From Nitrospirota bacterium (GTDB lineage: Bacteria > Nitrospirota > Nitrospiria > Nitrospirales > Nitrospiraceae), in the NCBI GenBank assembly GCA_016219645.1, contig JACRLR010000007.1, forward strand, positions 248,001 to 312,000: 64,000 bases of DNA. Reading direction: 5' to 3'. Each line of letters begins with the position of its first letter. Position 1 is the stretch's first letter. Positions 1 through 8,505 of the stretch are shown here, piece by piece. The translations under genes were made by a program, and so were the position numbers. The notes under the pieces are model-generated. The model was not told where the DNA came from, did not search any database, and saw only the letters and a program-made list of their open reading frames with translations.

Positions 1-1655
1 TCCTCGTGAAGCGTGTTGTGGCAATGCATGACGTACTTGCCCAAGAAGGTCCTGAACCGGATATAGATCTTCACTTCATCCCCCGGCTCAAGCACAACGA
101 CGTCGTGACGGCCTTGCTCTTCAAGGCCCGGGACCTCGCCGTTGCGCAGGAGGATCCGGAATTCTTCCAGGTGAATGTGGATGGGATGGGCCCAGCCTCC
201 TCCGCCATTCTTGAGGGTCCAGATTTCCGGCTGACCCTGTTTGATGGTGAAGGTGGGGATGTCGCCGTCGAAGAAATTGCCGTTGATGGCCCACGCACCG
301 TTCGTCCGCTCGAACCGAAATGTCCGCTGGTGCTGCTGCGCTGTGGCCAGATCCATCACCGGCATCTGGCGCAAGGTGGATGGGACCTGGCTGAAGTCCT
401 CCTCGGCGCCGACTGCGTCACGATCCACGATGAATTTGAGGACCGGCGATCCGGGATGGAGCAACTTGCCCGTCGGCTTCCGCCCGTCCTTCTGCTCCAG
501 GTTATTCTCGAGGATAATCTCGGTGCCGATGGGATACTCGGAAAAGTCGATGATGACATCCCGCCGGTTGGCGACACCCAACCCGACGTGCTCAACCAGC
601 AGCGGTGACTCCAACAGATTGCCGTCGGTGGCGATGAGGGTCATCCGCCTGTGATTGCTCAGCGAGAATTCATAAAACCGCGAAGGCCCTCCGTCGAGCA
701 ACCGGAAGCGATACTTCCGCCTGGCGACATTGAAATAGGGTTGAATCTTTCCATTGACCGCCCACTTGTCCCCCAGGAATCCGTCGAAATTGAAGGGGTC
801 GAACCATAACTGGCCCGAACTGTCGAACGCCTTGTCCGTGAACATGAGCGGGACGTCGAAGGCGCCGCTCGGCAATCGCAGGGCCTGCGGATTGGGGTCC
901 TGCTCGTTGCCGGAATCCACGTCGTCGAAGTAGAAATGGAAACCGGCGAGACCGCGGTAGACGTTCTGGGACGTAAAGTCCACGCGATGGTCGTGGTACC
1001 AGAGAGTGCCGAGGGCCTCACGCGGATCGTTGCCCGCCAAGACGATCGGAAAATGATGGTCTCTGTATTGGCCCGAGATGAGGAAGCTGGTCGGGTGTCC
1101 GTCACTGAATGATTCCTGGTGCCCGTTGTGGTTGTGGGTCGAGGTCTCCGGCACGCCGAGGCCGACATGGTTGATCGGCAGTTGATTACGGAACCGCACG
1201 ATCTTCGGCTGCCCGTACCGCGCGATCATCGTCGGACCAGGGGTGATGCCTTCGAACCCCCAAATCTCCTGAGGGGGAAGTTCGGGATGAAAACTGTGCA
1301 TGCCAGGCTTGATATCGATCTGATAGAGTTCATTCACCGGACCCGGGTCTGACCCGAACCCCTTATTCAGCTGGTGCTCCGCCTGATTGACCGGTGGAGT
1401 CAGACTCGCCACTTGCGGGAGAATCGGCGGGATCGACAATGGCACGACCCAGGGTGTCGTGGCCGGACTCTTGCCCCCCGGCATCCCCTGTAATCCCTCC
1501 GGTATGGGCATTGGATCCGTCCCGGGCGGCGGTGGTGGAGGAGGGGGCGGGCAGACTTCCTGAGCGCGTGCGTACTTCAGCAGGCCCAAGCCGGCCAAGG
1601 TGGCGCCTCCGGTCACCAGACTCCATTTCATGAAACCGCGACGTGAACTCTTCAT
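1..1655 (-). CDS. Multicopper oxidase, Tat-exported (3' end cut by window edge)
   Basis: Reading frame open from the ATG at 1655 to the window edge, 551 codons seen. The N-terminus has a twin-arginine motif (SSRRGFMKW) with a hydrophobic stretch ending ARAQ, so the protein is predicted to be exported folded through Tat. A run of eight prolines follows CP in the mature start. Type-1/trinuclear copper motifs are all present: HNHNGHQ, LWYHDH, HPIHIHLEEF and, at the last codons, MHCHNTLHE. This is the three-cupredoxin-domain family (CotA/bilirubin-oxidase/CueO-like), which oxidises phenols, metals or similar donors while reducing oxygen to water; the substrate cannot be read from sequence. Probably only the last few tens of residues are missing. 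It is codirectional with, but about 1 kb downstream of, the LEPR genes. Confidence 0.93.
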   Translation of the reverse strand, partial: MKSSRRGFMKWSLVTGGATLAGLGLLKYARAQEVCPPPPPPPPPGTDPMPIPEGLQGMPGGKSPATTPWVVPLSIPPILPQVASLTPPVNQAEHQLNKGFGSDPGPVNELYQIDIKPGMHSFHPELPPQEIWGFEGITPGPTMIARYGQPKIVRFRNQLPINHVGLGVPETSTHNHNGHQESFSDGHPTSFLISGQYRDHHFPIVLAGNDPREALGTLWYHDHRVDFTSQNVYRGLAGFHFYFDDVDSGNEQDPNPQALRLPSGAFDVPLMFTDKAFDSSGQLWFDPFNFDGFLGDKWAVNGKIQPYFNVARRKYRFRLLDGGPSRFYEFSLSNHRRMTLIATDGNLLESPLLVEHVGLGVANRRDVIIDFSEYPIGTEIILENNLEQKDGRKPTGKLLHPGSPVLKFIVDRDAVGAEEDFSQVPSTLRQMPVMDLATAQQHQRTFRFERTNGAWAINGNFFDGDIPTFTIKQGQPEIWTLKNGGGGWAHPIHIHLEEFRILLRNGEVPGLEEQGRHDVVVLEPGDEVKIYIRFRTFLGKYVMHCHNTLHE

Positions 1656-1895
1656 AGCGGCGCCTCCTGACTAAGCTTCATCCGGTTGCTCATTCTCCGT
1701 ACCTTGCCTCTGTCCGCTCGACTGCTGCCTGCGCTCTGACTGAAGGGCTGGCCCTGTTGTCAATCACTTTTTTATGAACTTTTTATTTGTTGATGGTGTC
1801 TGGTATCTCATGGAATTACCGTGATCGACTATTCCACAGAAGCAGGGAGGGACCTACTAAAGGGGGGGAAGGGGGGAGACCTGTGTGAAAGGCAA

Positions 1896-1980
1896 GTTTA
1901 TTTGGTTTATTTCGTTTATTTGGTTGAATCTGACCAGAGAATCCAAACAAATAAAACAAACCACATGAACCAGATCAGCT
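1896..1980. repeat. 9-bp-period degenerate repeat hairpin (array A1)
   Basis: Left arm reads as consecutive nonamers GTTTATTTG, GTTTATTTC, GTTTATTTG, GTTGAATCT. The right arm (about 1941-1980) carries the complementary type, for example AAATAAAAC and GAACCAGAT. The two arms can fold on each other. It lies upstream of the multicopper oxidase. Confidence 0.75.
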
Positions 1981-2344
1981 GAAGATCGAGGATCCGCAGG
2001 CAGCATGAACCGCTTTTCGTCTGTATCGGACAGGGAAAGCCGACTTTGCCGATTGCTTGATGGGAACCACCAATCGGCTCAGTCGATGCGAAACGACCGT
2101 CACCTTCGATCAAGCAGCAAGCAAGCTGGAAGGATTCAGATCGATCTAGCAGGCTGCAGTGGAAGATCAATCAGCCCCCATCTCTGAAGAGATAACAAGC
2201 AAGCTTGGAATGAGCTTGTATATCGTTTGATGCCCGCAATCGAGGATCGACCGGGCCACCCTCTGAGAGAGATATGGAAGGGGGAAAGACGCGCAGTGGG
2301 GGACTCATCCGGGCTATCCTTTGGATACCGTAAACGAGCGAGCT

Positions 2345-2398
2345 TGGTCTGGTTCGAAACACGAAGAAACCAGATAGACCAAACAGACCAGACAGACG
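2345..2398. repeat. 9-bp-period degenerate repeat hairpin (array A2)
   Basis: TTGGTCTGGTT on the left, then nonamers AAACCAGAT, AGACCAAAC, AGACCAGAC on the right. Same unit family as the arrays at 8045, 17481, 37455 and 38477. Confidence 0.7.
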
Positions 2399-2420
2399 TT
2401 ATTTTTTTGCGGGCTTTTGA

Positions 2421-2549
2421 CTACAGGTGCGCCGGCTTTCGATCAGCCCAGCGAAAAGGGCGCATCACGATACTCAAGAGGGCCACGACGGAAAGGAGAG
2501 CCACAAGGACCAATCCGAGCATCTGCAACCAAGCAAGCCAGGACTTCAT
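2421..2549 (-). CDS. Possible 42-aa single-pass membrane protein
   Basis: Starts MKSWLAWLQM, continues as an uninterrupted hydrophobic helix of about 20 residues (LGLVLVALLSVVALLSIVM) and ends in a basic tail (RPFRWADRKP). That is the usual layout of a small inner-membrane peptide with a cytoplasmic positive end. A GGAG motif lies about 8 nt upstream of the ATG. No homologue family recognised. It sits directly beside the palindrome at 2570-2634 and could be a chance frame. Confidence 0.4.
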   Translation of the reverse strand: MKSWLAWLQMLGLVLVALLSVVALLSIVMRPFRWADRKPAHL

Positions 2550-2569
2550 GGAGAACTCCGTCCATGTGA

Positions 2570-2634
2570 GGGGGTCAGGAACCATTTGTCGGAACGACCC
2601 GTAGGGCGCTGCGCGCAAATGGTTCCTGACCCCC
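2570..2634. repeat. REP-like palindrome, 19-bp perfect arms
   Basis: GGGGGTCAGGAACCATTTG at 2570-2588 is exactly repeated in inverted orientation at 2616-2634, with an inner GC-rich part containing a small hairpin (GACCCGTAGGGC). The layout resembles REP elements mobilised by RAYT transposases; no such transposase is in this window. Confidence 0.7.
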
Positions 2635-2646
2635 TAATATCCGAGT

Positions 2647-2676
2647 CGGAGGTCCCGCCTCGTGGCGTGACCTCCG
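2647..2676 (-). terminator. 3' stem-loop of LEPR-4
   Basis: CGGAGGTC pairs with GACCTCCG, 15 bp beyond the LEPR-4 stop. All four LEPR genes carry the same stem at almost the same distance. There is no clear U-tract, so it may stabilise the 3' end rather than act as a classical terminator. Confidence 0.6.
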
Positions 2677-2691
2677 ATCGTCATGATCTGA

Positions 2692-3360
2692 TTAGCGGAT
2701 CCGGTTGCTCACATTCTTGACGGTAAACTTGTAGTTCCCCGTCGCATCGGTGAACGTCACTGTATCGGCATAAGTCCCGACGGCGGTGTGCGTCGTGCTG
2801 CTCAGATCCAGCCCGGCGCTCAAGTCCTCGCCCAACACCCCCGTCGCCGTCCCCGTCGCCTGATGCGGCAAGCCATCGTAGAGCACGTCGTATCCGGTCA
2901 GCGTGATCACGGCATTGGCCTTGTTGATCGTGCTCTTCACGTTCTTGAGCGTATCTTTATAGTTGCCCGTCACGTCCGTAAAGGTGACCGTGTCGATATA
3001 CGTCCCCGCGTTGGTGTGCGACGTGACGCTCATATTTAGGCCAGCCAGGCTTTCGCCCAGCACCCCCGTCGCCGTGCCCGTCGCCTGGTGCGCGAACCCG
3101 TCATAGGTGCCGTAGTAGCCGGTCAGGCTAATCACCGCGTTGGCCTTGTTGATCGTGCTCTTCACGTTCTTAATCGTATCTTTGTAGTTGCCCGTCACGT
3201 CCGTAAAGGTGACCGTGTCGATATACGTCCCCGCGTTGGTGTGGGACGTGACGCTCATGTTCAGGCCGGCCAGGCTCTCGCCCAACACGCCCGTCGCCGT
3301 CCCCGTCGCCTGGTGCGCCGCCCCGTCGTAGGTCCCGTAGTACCCGGTCAGGACGAGCGT
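2692..3360 (-). pseudogene. Out-of-frame C-terminal part of LEPR-4
   Basis: This frame encodes two complete MBG repeats of the type GYYGTYDG...GVLGESLAGLNMSV...NTGNYK-like and the conserved C-terminus ending NVSNRIR. It belongs to the gene that starts at 7813 but is shifted by one base because of the 91-bp tandem duplication at 3270-3451. Removing one copy restores a single frame of 1,676 codons. As sequenced, this part has no start of its own and would not be translated as part of LEPR-4. Confidence 0.85.
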
Positions 3361-6300
3361 CCAGGCTCTCGCCCAACACGCCCGTCGCCGTCCCCGTCGC
3401 CTGGTGCGCCGCCCCGTCGTAGGTCCCGTAGTACCCGGTCAGGACGAGCGTGGCGTTGGCCTTGTTGATCACGATGGCCACGCTGCCGTTCGCATCGTTG
3501 TAGTTAGTCCCGCCGCTGAACGACCAGTTTGCTGTCCCGCCAGGCGCATTGGTGAAGCTCGCACCCAGGTTCAGGCCGGCATTCAAGTTCACGCCGCCTA
3601 TGCCTGTCGCGCTACCCGTCGCCCCGTGCGCTGTCGCATCATAGACGCCGGTGTAGCCGCTCACGGTGATCGTCGCGTTCGCCTTGGTGATGTTCGCCGT
3701 CGACGTCGCAGTGGACGACAACAGGCTGTAGTTGGTCGCCTCCGTGCCGGTGATCCCCAGGCCCGTGAGGGTCACGGTCTTGCCGTTGCCTGCGTTGGCA
3801 TCGTCGAAGGTGGCAACGCCGCCGGTCAGGCTCACGTTGTCCGGAGCGATGACTCCGTTGAGCGTCATGACCAAGCCGGTCGTAGCCGTGTTGCCGTCAT
3901 ACACCTTGTTGTTCACGGCGAAGCTGGCCGTGAGTTGTTTGGCCGTGATAGCCGCCGTGCTCGTGATAGTGGACGACGCCAGGCTGTAGTTGGTCGCCTC
4001 CGTACCGATGAGCGTCGCGCCCGTCATGTTCACCAACTTGGCAGGGCCGACGATCGAAGAGTTGAAGGCGACCGAGGTGAAGGCCAGGGTCACGTTGTCT
4101 GGAGCGATGACTCCATCGACCGTCGTGACCAGGCCTGTCACCGATGTGTTGCCGTCATACGCCTTGTCGTTCACGGTAAAAGTGACCGTGAGCTGCTTTT
4201 GCGTGATAGCAGCCGTGCTCTGGACGAAGGAGGACGCCAGGCTATAGTTGCCCGCGTCTACTCCGATCAGAATCAAGCCAGTGAGGTTCACCAGCTTGGT
4301 GGGGCCGGCGATCACCGAGTTGAAGGCGACCGTGCCAAAGTCCCAATCCACGTCATCCGTGCCGATAAATCCTGTGAGATTCCCGATCAAGCCGGTCGCG
4401 GTCGTATTGCCGTCATAGACTTTGTCGTCCACGGTGAAACTGAAATCAAGCTGCAACGCCGTGATGTCAGCCAGCGCATTGGCGACCAATGTCAGATTGT
4501 AGTTGCCTGCATCCGTGCCGAAAAGGGCCGCGTTCAGGAGCGTCACGGTCTTGTCAATACCGACGTCCTTCGTATCGAAGTCCGCCTGGTCAAAGGTCAG
4601 GATCACATCATCACCCACTATGGTTCCCGCGAGCGATGTCCCGGACACGGCGGCCAGAGTAGTCCCGTCATAGACCTTACTGTCCGCCGCGAAGCTGCCC
4701 GTGATGTCCAGGGCCGTGATGTCCGCCGTCGTCGTTGCGACCGACAGCAGGCTGTAGTTGCCTGATGCCACGCCGCCGAGCGTCGCGCCCGTGAGTGTCA
4801 CCGTCTTGCCGGTGCCGACATTCTTGCCGTCGCCGACGATTAACACATCGTCGAAGCTCGCAGTGCCGCCGGTCAGGCTCACGAGGCCGACATCGCCAGC
4901 GAGGACTCCCGTGAGCGACGTCGATGCCACACTGGCCGAAGTGGTGCCATCATAGACCTTGTGGTCTGCTGTGAAACTGCCCGTGATTCCCAAGGCCACG
5001 ATGTTCGCTGTCGTCGTGATGGGCGACAGAGACAGAGTATAGTTACCCTGATCCGCACCGGTAAGCGCCGCGCCAGTCAGCGTCACAGTCTTGCCTATGC
5101 CGGCATTCGCATCGTCGAAGGCAGCAGTGCCGCCGGTCAGACTCACATCGTCACCCAGGATGGCTCCCGTGAGGGTCCTGGTCACTACGAAGGCCACGGC
5201 GTTGCCGTCATAGACTTTGTTCGCCGCCGTGAAGTCGCCCTTCCCCGCAGCCACACCTGTGAGCGTCGCGCCGGTGAGTGTCACGGTCTTGCCGGCCCCG
5301 ACATTCTTGTCGGCCAAGGTCGCAGTGCCGCCGCTCAGGTCCACGAGGCCCAGGTCACCAATGAGGACTCCCGTGAGCGACGTCGATGCCACGCTGGCCG
5401 CAGTGGTACCGTCATAGACCTTGTTGTTCGCCGTGAAGCTGCCGGTGATCGCCAGAGCCGTGATGCTCGCCTGGTCCGTAATAGCGGCCGGCGACAGGAC
5501 GTAGTTGCCCGCGGCTGCTCCGCCTAGCGTTGCGCCAGTGAGAGTCACGGTCTTGTTGATGCCGGCATTCGCGTCGTCGAAGGTTGCGATGCCACCGTCC
5601 AGAGTCACATCATCGAGCCCGATGACTCCCAAGAGCGATGTGTTCTGCGCAGTCGCGTCAGTGGTGCCGTCATAGACCTTGTTGTTCGCCGTGAAGCTGC
5701 CGGTAATTTCCAAGGCCGAGATGCTGGTAATGACGTCCCCACTAAAATCGTTATAGTTTCCCGCGCCGCCAATGAAATTGATTGTGTCGGTGAAGAGCCC
5801 GGCATTGGTGTGCAGCGGGCCGGTCATCAGGATCTCGCCCAAGACTCCCACAAGCGTGGCCCCATGGGCTGCTCCATCATAGACACCGATGTAGTCAACG
5901 GGCGTGACGTCAGCCTTGTTGATGACAATTTCGACAGTGCCCGCAATGGCGCTACTGGCATTCTCGTAGTTCCCCGTGAGATCGGTGTAGTTCCAGTTCG
6001 CTGTTCCGCCTGGTACGTTAGTAAAGGTGTCACTCACCAGGCCGGCGCTCAGATCCTCGCCCAAGACGACCCCCACAACCGTCGCCCCATGCGCCAATCC
6101 GTCGTAGGTGCCGTTGAAGCCTGTCACAGTCACGGTAGCCTTGCTCACATCCACTATCGTGCTGCCCGAGGTGCTGCCAAAGAAGGTTGCCGGGGCGGTG
6201 AAGACTGCATGGATCTGATTATGTAGGCCGGCTGTGAGGGTCGCGATGTTCAGTGTAAAGGTTGAATCCAATCCGAGGCTACCGTCGAAGTTGCCGAACC

Positions 6301-7813
6301 CCAGTGAGTTCCCCACCCCATCAAAGAACTCGACCGTGCCGATCGGAGCGCCTGCATCAGGAACCAAGGCTGTGACGGTCGCGGTGAGAGTGACCTGATC
6401 TCCATAGGTGGTGGCGTTTGTACTAGCGGAGATCGAGGTGGTCGTATTGACAGTCACCTCGTTAATCACGATGTCCACAGTACCGAACTGAGGATCATAG
6501 TTGTTGTTGCCGCTGAAGGTCCAGTCGGCTACGTGGGTCCCTATCGCGGTGAAGCTCGGACCCAAATCCAGGAGACCGCTCAAGTCCTCGCCGAGTACGC
6601 CTATTGCCGTGCCGGTCGCTCCATGTGGTTGATTGTCGAAGGCTCCGATAAAGCCGTTCACTGTGACGGACGCTGCTGCCTTATCGATATCCGCCAGAGC
6701 CGTGGCGACCGACGTCAGGTTGTAGTTGCCTGCATCTGCGCCGAAGAGGGTCGCGCCGATAAGGGTCACGGTTTTATTGAAGTCGGCGTCCGCATCGTTG
6801 AAGGTCGCAATACCACCGCCCAGGGCCACCTCGTCGAGACCGACAACTCCACTGAGATCGAGGTCTGTAAACAATACGAAGGCAGCAGTGGTGCCATCGT
6901 AGGCCCTGCTCTCCGCTCCGAAGCTGCCTGTGATGTTCTTCTGGTTGACTGTATGGTCGACCGCTACGGACGGACTGTCATTGAAGCTGTCGGTGCCGTT
7001 ATCGCCGCCGGTGAAGACTGCATGGATCGAATAGGAGCCGGCAGCGAGCTGAGTCAGAGTGGCAGCTGAGAGGGTGACGCTAAAGACCGAAGACAAGCCA
7101 CTGCCGGGGGTGGCACTGGAGGTGGCCCCCAGTGAATTATTCAGGGCATCAAAGAACTCCACCGTACCGATCGGGTTGGTCGTTCCGCCAGCCGAAGGCG
7201 TCACTGTCGCGGTAAAGGTCACATCGTCTCCATAGGTGGACGTAGCGGAACTGGCAGTGACCACGGTGCTTGTGTTGACATTGGCGTCCGTGAAGGCGTG
7301 GGTAGCCATAGCCCCGGACTCTTGGCCGGCGGCAGTCACTAAGAGAGTCGAGTTCCGGTACTGCTCCTCCACATACCAGGTCGTGCTGATGCTGCTGTTC
7401 ACCATCATGTCGTTGTCCGGCGCAATCCAATCTGCCACGCCGTCGCCGCTCACATCCGATCCCAGATGGGCCGTAAACCCGCCCATTCCGTCGACGACAT
7501 ACCAGGCTTCGTTGCCCGCCGGTCCCACGCCGGTCGTTGAGCCGCTGTAATCAGCCATGCCGTCGGTGCGGGTGACCTGGAAGCTCACCATTTCACCGGC
7601 TGAGAATTGTAAACCGTCGCCGGCCTGATTCGACGTGGTAATCACCGCTGTCTCGCGCGGCGCATAGTCCTGATGGTCGGTGGTCACCACCGCCGCAGTC
7701 ATGGGCGTGGCCGACAGCAGCAAACGTGGTTCCAGCGACTCCACTGTAAAATCATTGGCGCGCGGCTCACGTCGGTTACGCTTTTTGAGATTAAGCAGTT
7801 TCTTGAGCTTCAT
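3170..7813 (-). CDS. LEPR-4: giant MBG/YDG repeat protein with LEPR leader, frameshifted near 3' end
   Basis: 1,547 codons as sequenced. It starts MKLKKLLNLKKRNRREPRAN with a good ribosome site (AGGAG, 7 nt). The leader has the LEPR-XLL signature LEPRLLLSA around residues 28-36. An N-terminal module shared by three paralogues follows (DYAP..TAVITTSN; SDVSGDGVADW), then an Ig-like repeat, about ten YDG repeats (KVYDGTT...KTVTLTGA...AGNY) and MBG repeats (GxYDGxAHxATG...TNAG). Such proteins are usually surface-exposed adhesins or matrix proteins. No classical signal peptide is visible. The last 75 or so residues are out-of-frame nonsense caused by the 91-bp duplication; the true C-terminus is at 2692. 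Likely cargo of the export genes at 16-25 kb. Confidence 0.88.
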   Translation of the reverse strand: MKLKKLLNLKKRNRREPRANDFTVESLEPRLLLSATPMTAAVVTTDHQDYAPRETAVITTSNQAGDGLQFSAGEMVSFQVTRTDGMADYSGSTTGVGPAGNEAWYVVDGMGGFTAHLGSDVSGDGVADWIAPDNDMMVNSSISTTWYVEEQYRNSTLLVTAAGQESGAMATHAFTDANVNTSTVVTASSATSTYGDDVTFTATVTPSAGGTTNPIGTVEFFDALNNSLGATSSATPGSGLSSVFSVTLSAATLTQLAAGSYSIHAVFTGGDNGTDSFNDSPSVAVDHTVNQKNITGSFGAESRAYDGTTAAFVLFTDLDLSGVVGLDEVALGGGIATFNDADADFNKTVTLIGATLFGADAGNYNLTSVATALADIDKAAASVTVNGFIGAFDNQPHGATGTAIGVLGEDLSGLLDLGPSFTAIGTHVADWTFSGNNNYDPQFGTVDIVINEVTVNTTTSISASTNATTYGDQVTLTATVTALVPDAGAPIGTVEFFDGVGNSLGFGNFDGSLGLDSTFTLNIATLTAGLHNQIHAVFTAPATFFGSTSGSTIVDVSKATVTVTGFNGTYDGLAHGATVVGVVLGEDLSAGLVSDTFTNVPGGTANWNYTDLTGNYENASSAIAGTVEIVINKADVTPVDYIGVYDGAAHGATLVGVLGEILMTGPLHTNAGLFTDTINFIGGAGNYNDFSGDVITSISALEITGSFTANNKVYDGTTDATAQNTSLLGVIGLDDVTLDGGIATFDDANAGINKTVTLTGATLGGAAAGNYVLSPAAITDQASITALAITGSFTANNKVYDGTTAASVASTSLTGVLIGDLGLVDLSGGTATLADKNVGAGKTVTLTGATLTGVAAGKGDFTAANKVYDGNAVAFVVTRTLTGAILGDDVSLTGGTAAFDDANAGIGKTVTLTGAALTGADQGNYTLSLSPITTTANIVALGITGSFTADHKVYDGTTSASVASTSLTGVLAGDVGLVSLTGGTASFDDVLIVGDGKNVGTGKTVTLTGATLGGVASGNYSLLSVATTTADITALDITGSFAADSKVYDGTTLAAVSGTSLAGTIVGDDVILTFDQADFDTKDVGIDKTVTLLNAALFGTDAGNYNLTLVANALADITALQLDFSFTVDDKVYDGNTTATGLIGNLTGFIGTDDVDWDFGTVAFNSVIAGPTKLVNLTGLILIGVDAGNYSLASSFVQSTAAITQKQLTVTFTVNDKAYDGNTSVTGLVTTVDGVIAPDNVTLAFTSVAFNSSIVGPAKLVNMTGATLIGTEATNYSLASSTITSTAAITAKQLTASFAVNNKVYDGNTATTGLVMTLNGVIAPDNVSLTGGVATFDDANAGNGKTVTLTGLGITGTEATNYSLLSSTATSTANITKANATITVSGYTGVYDATAHGATGSATGIGGVNLNAGLNLGASFTNAPGGTANWSFSGGTNYNDANGSVAIVINKANATLVLTGYYGTYDGAAHQATGTATGVLGESLDARPDRVLRDLRRGGAPGDGDGDGRVGREPGRPEHERHVPHQRGDVYRHGHLYGRDGQLQRYD
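3270..3451. repeat. Exact 91-bp tandem duplication
   Basis: Positions 3270-3360 and 3361-3451 are identical over 91 bases. Since 91 is not a multiple of three, the duplication shifts the LEPR-4 reading frame. No substitutions separate the copies, so it is very recent or an assembly artefact. Confidence 0.95.
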
Positions 7814-8102
7814 GTTGGAATCTCCTGTTGGTTAGTGATGATGGGCCGCTGACGTATTTCGAATGGGGTTTCGCTCATGTCCGCTGTTGACGTCGACCTC
7901 AAATGACATGTTGTCGTCCTCTGCCTGCCGGAACCACTGGCGAATACATGGAGTATTTGTATGCTCGTCACTCACAAGAGACCATCCATCTTAGGTGCAG
8001 ACATACCCCTCTTTAGTTGGCCCCCATTGGAGGGAGTCGGAAGACTGGTTGATCTGGTTCATTTGGTTTGTTTTGTTTATTTGGTAGTTTCGCTCCAAGG
8101 CT
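7814..8102. other. LEPR-4 upstream region
   Basis: Contains the conserved leader of the LEPR family just before the start (ATCACTAACCAACAGGAG on the coding strand) and the array at 8045-8089. No gene seen. The motif ATCCATCTTAGGTGC at about 7983 recurs upstream of LEPR-2 at about 13730. Confidence 0.55.
8045..8089. repeat. 9-bp-period degenerate repeat (array A3)
   Basis: Successive nonamers TGGTTGATC, TGGTTCATT, TGGTTTGTT, TTGTTTATT, TGGTAGTTT. Only one strand orientation is present here, next to the LEPR-3 3' stem-loop. Confidence 0.75.
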
Positions 8103-8132
8103 CGGAGGTCATGCCACCTGGCATGACCTCCG
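8103..8132 (-). terminator. 3' stem-loop of LEPR-3
   Basis: Perfect 13-bp stem CGGAGGTCATGCC / GGCATGACCTCCG with a 4-nt loop, 14 bp past the ancestral LEPR-3 stop. It is the most regular of the four paralogous stem-loops. Confidence 0.7.
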
Positions 8133-8146
8133 ACCGTCGTGAGTGT

Positions 8147-8505
8147 TTAGAGAATCCGGTTGCTCACGTTCTTAACGGTAAACTTGTAGTTGCCCGTCAC
8201 ATCGGTGAAGGTCACGACATCGAGATAGGTCCCGACGTTGGTGTGCGTCGTGCTGCTCAAGTCCAGCCCGGCGCTCAAGTCCTCACCAAGCACGCCCGTC
8301 GCCGTCCCCGTCGCCGTATGCGCCAGGCCATCAAAGACCACGCTGTAGCCGGTCACGGTGATCACCGCGTTGGCCTTGTTGATCGTGCTCTTGACGTTCT
8401 TGATCGTATTCTTATAGTTGCCCGTCACGTCCGTGAAGGTCACGGCATCAATGTACGTGCCGGCATTCGTATGGCTCGTGACGCTCAGGTTCAGCCCGGC
8501 CAGGC
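8147..8505 (-). pseudogene. Out-of-frame C-terminal part of LEPR-3
   Basis: Encodes the last one and a half MBG repeats and the conserved tail NYKFTVKNVSNRIL, in a frame different from the main LEPR-3 reading frame. Comparison with the sister repeat at about 8685-8745 shows 37 bases missing at about 8505. Adding them back gives one frame of 738 residues from 10326 to 8147. As sequenced it lacks a start. Confidence 0.85.

Larger units (their letters stand above)
1656..2420. other. Intergenic region with repeats, no convincing gene
   Basis: A 765-bp gap. It contains a G-rich purine run near 1858-1880, two 9-bp-period arrays (listed separately) and a segment at about 2166-2210 that closely matches one at about 13949-14000 between LEPR-2 and LEPR-1. 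Short open frames here are low-complexity and lack ribosome sites. Confidence 0.6.

Noticed and set aside
3404-4765. 453-codon frame on the plus strand through LEPR-4
   Set aside because: Antisense shadow of the repeat-rich coding sequence; composition (RRQAVVGRL-type repeats) mirrors the codons of YDG repeats and there is no ribosome site.
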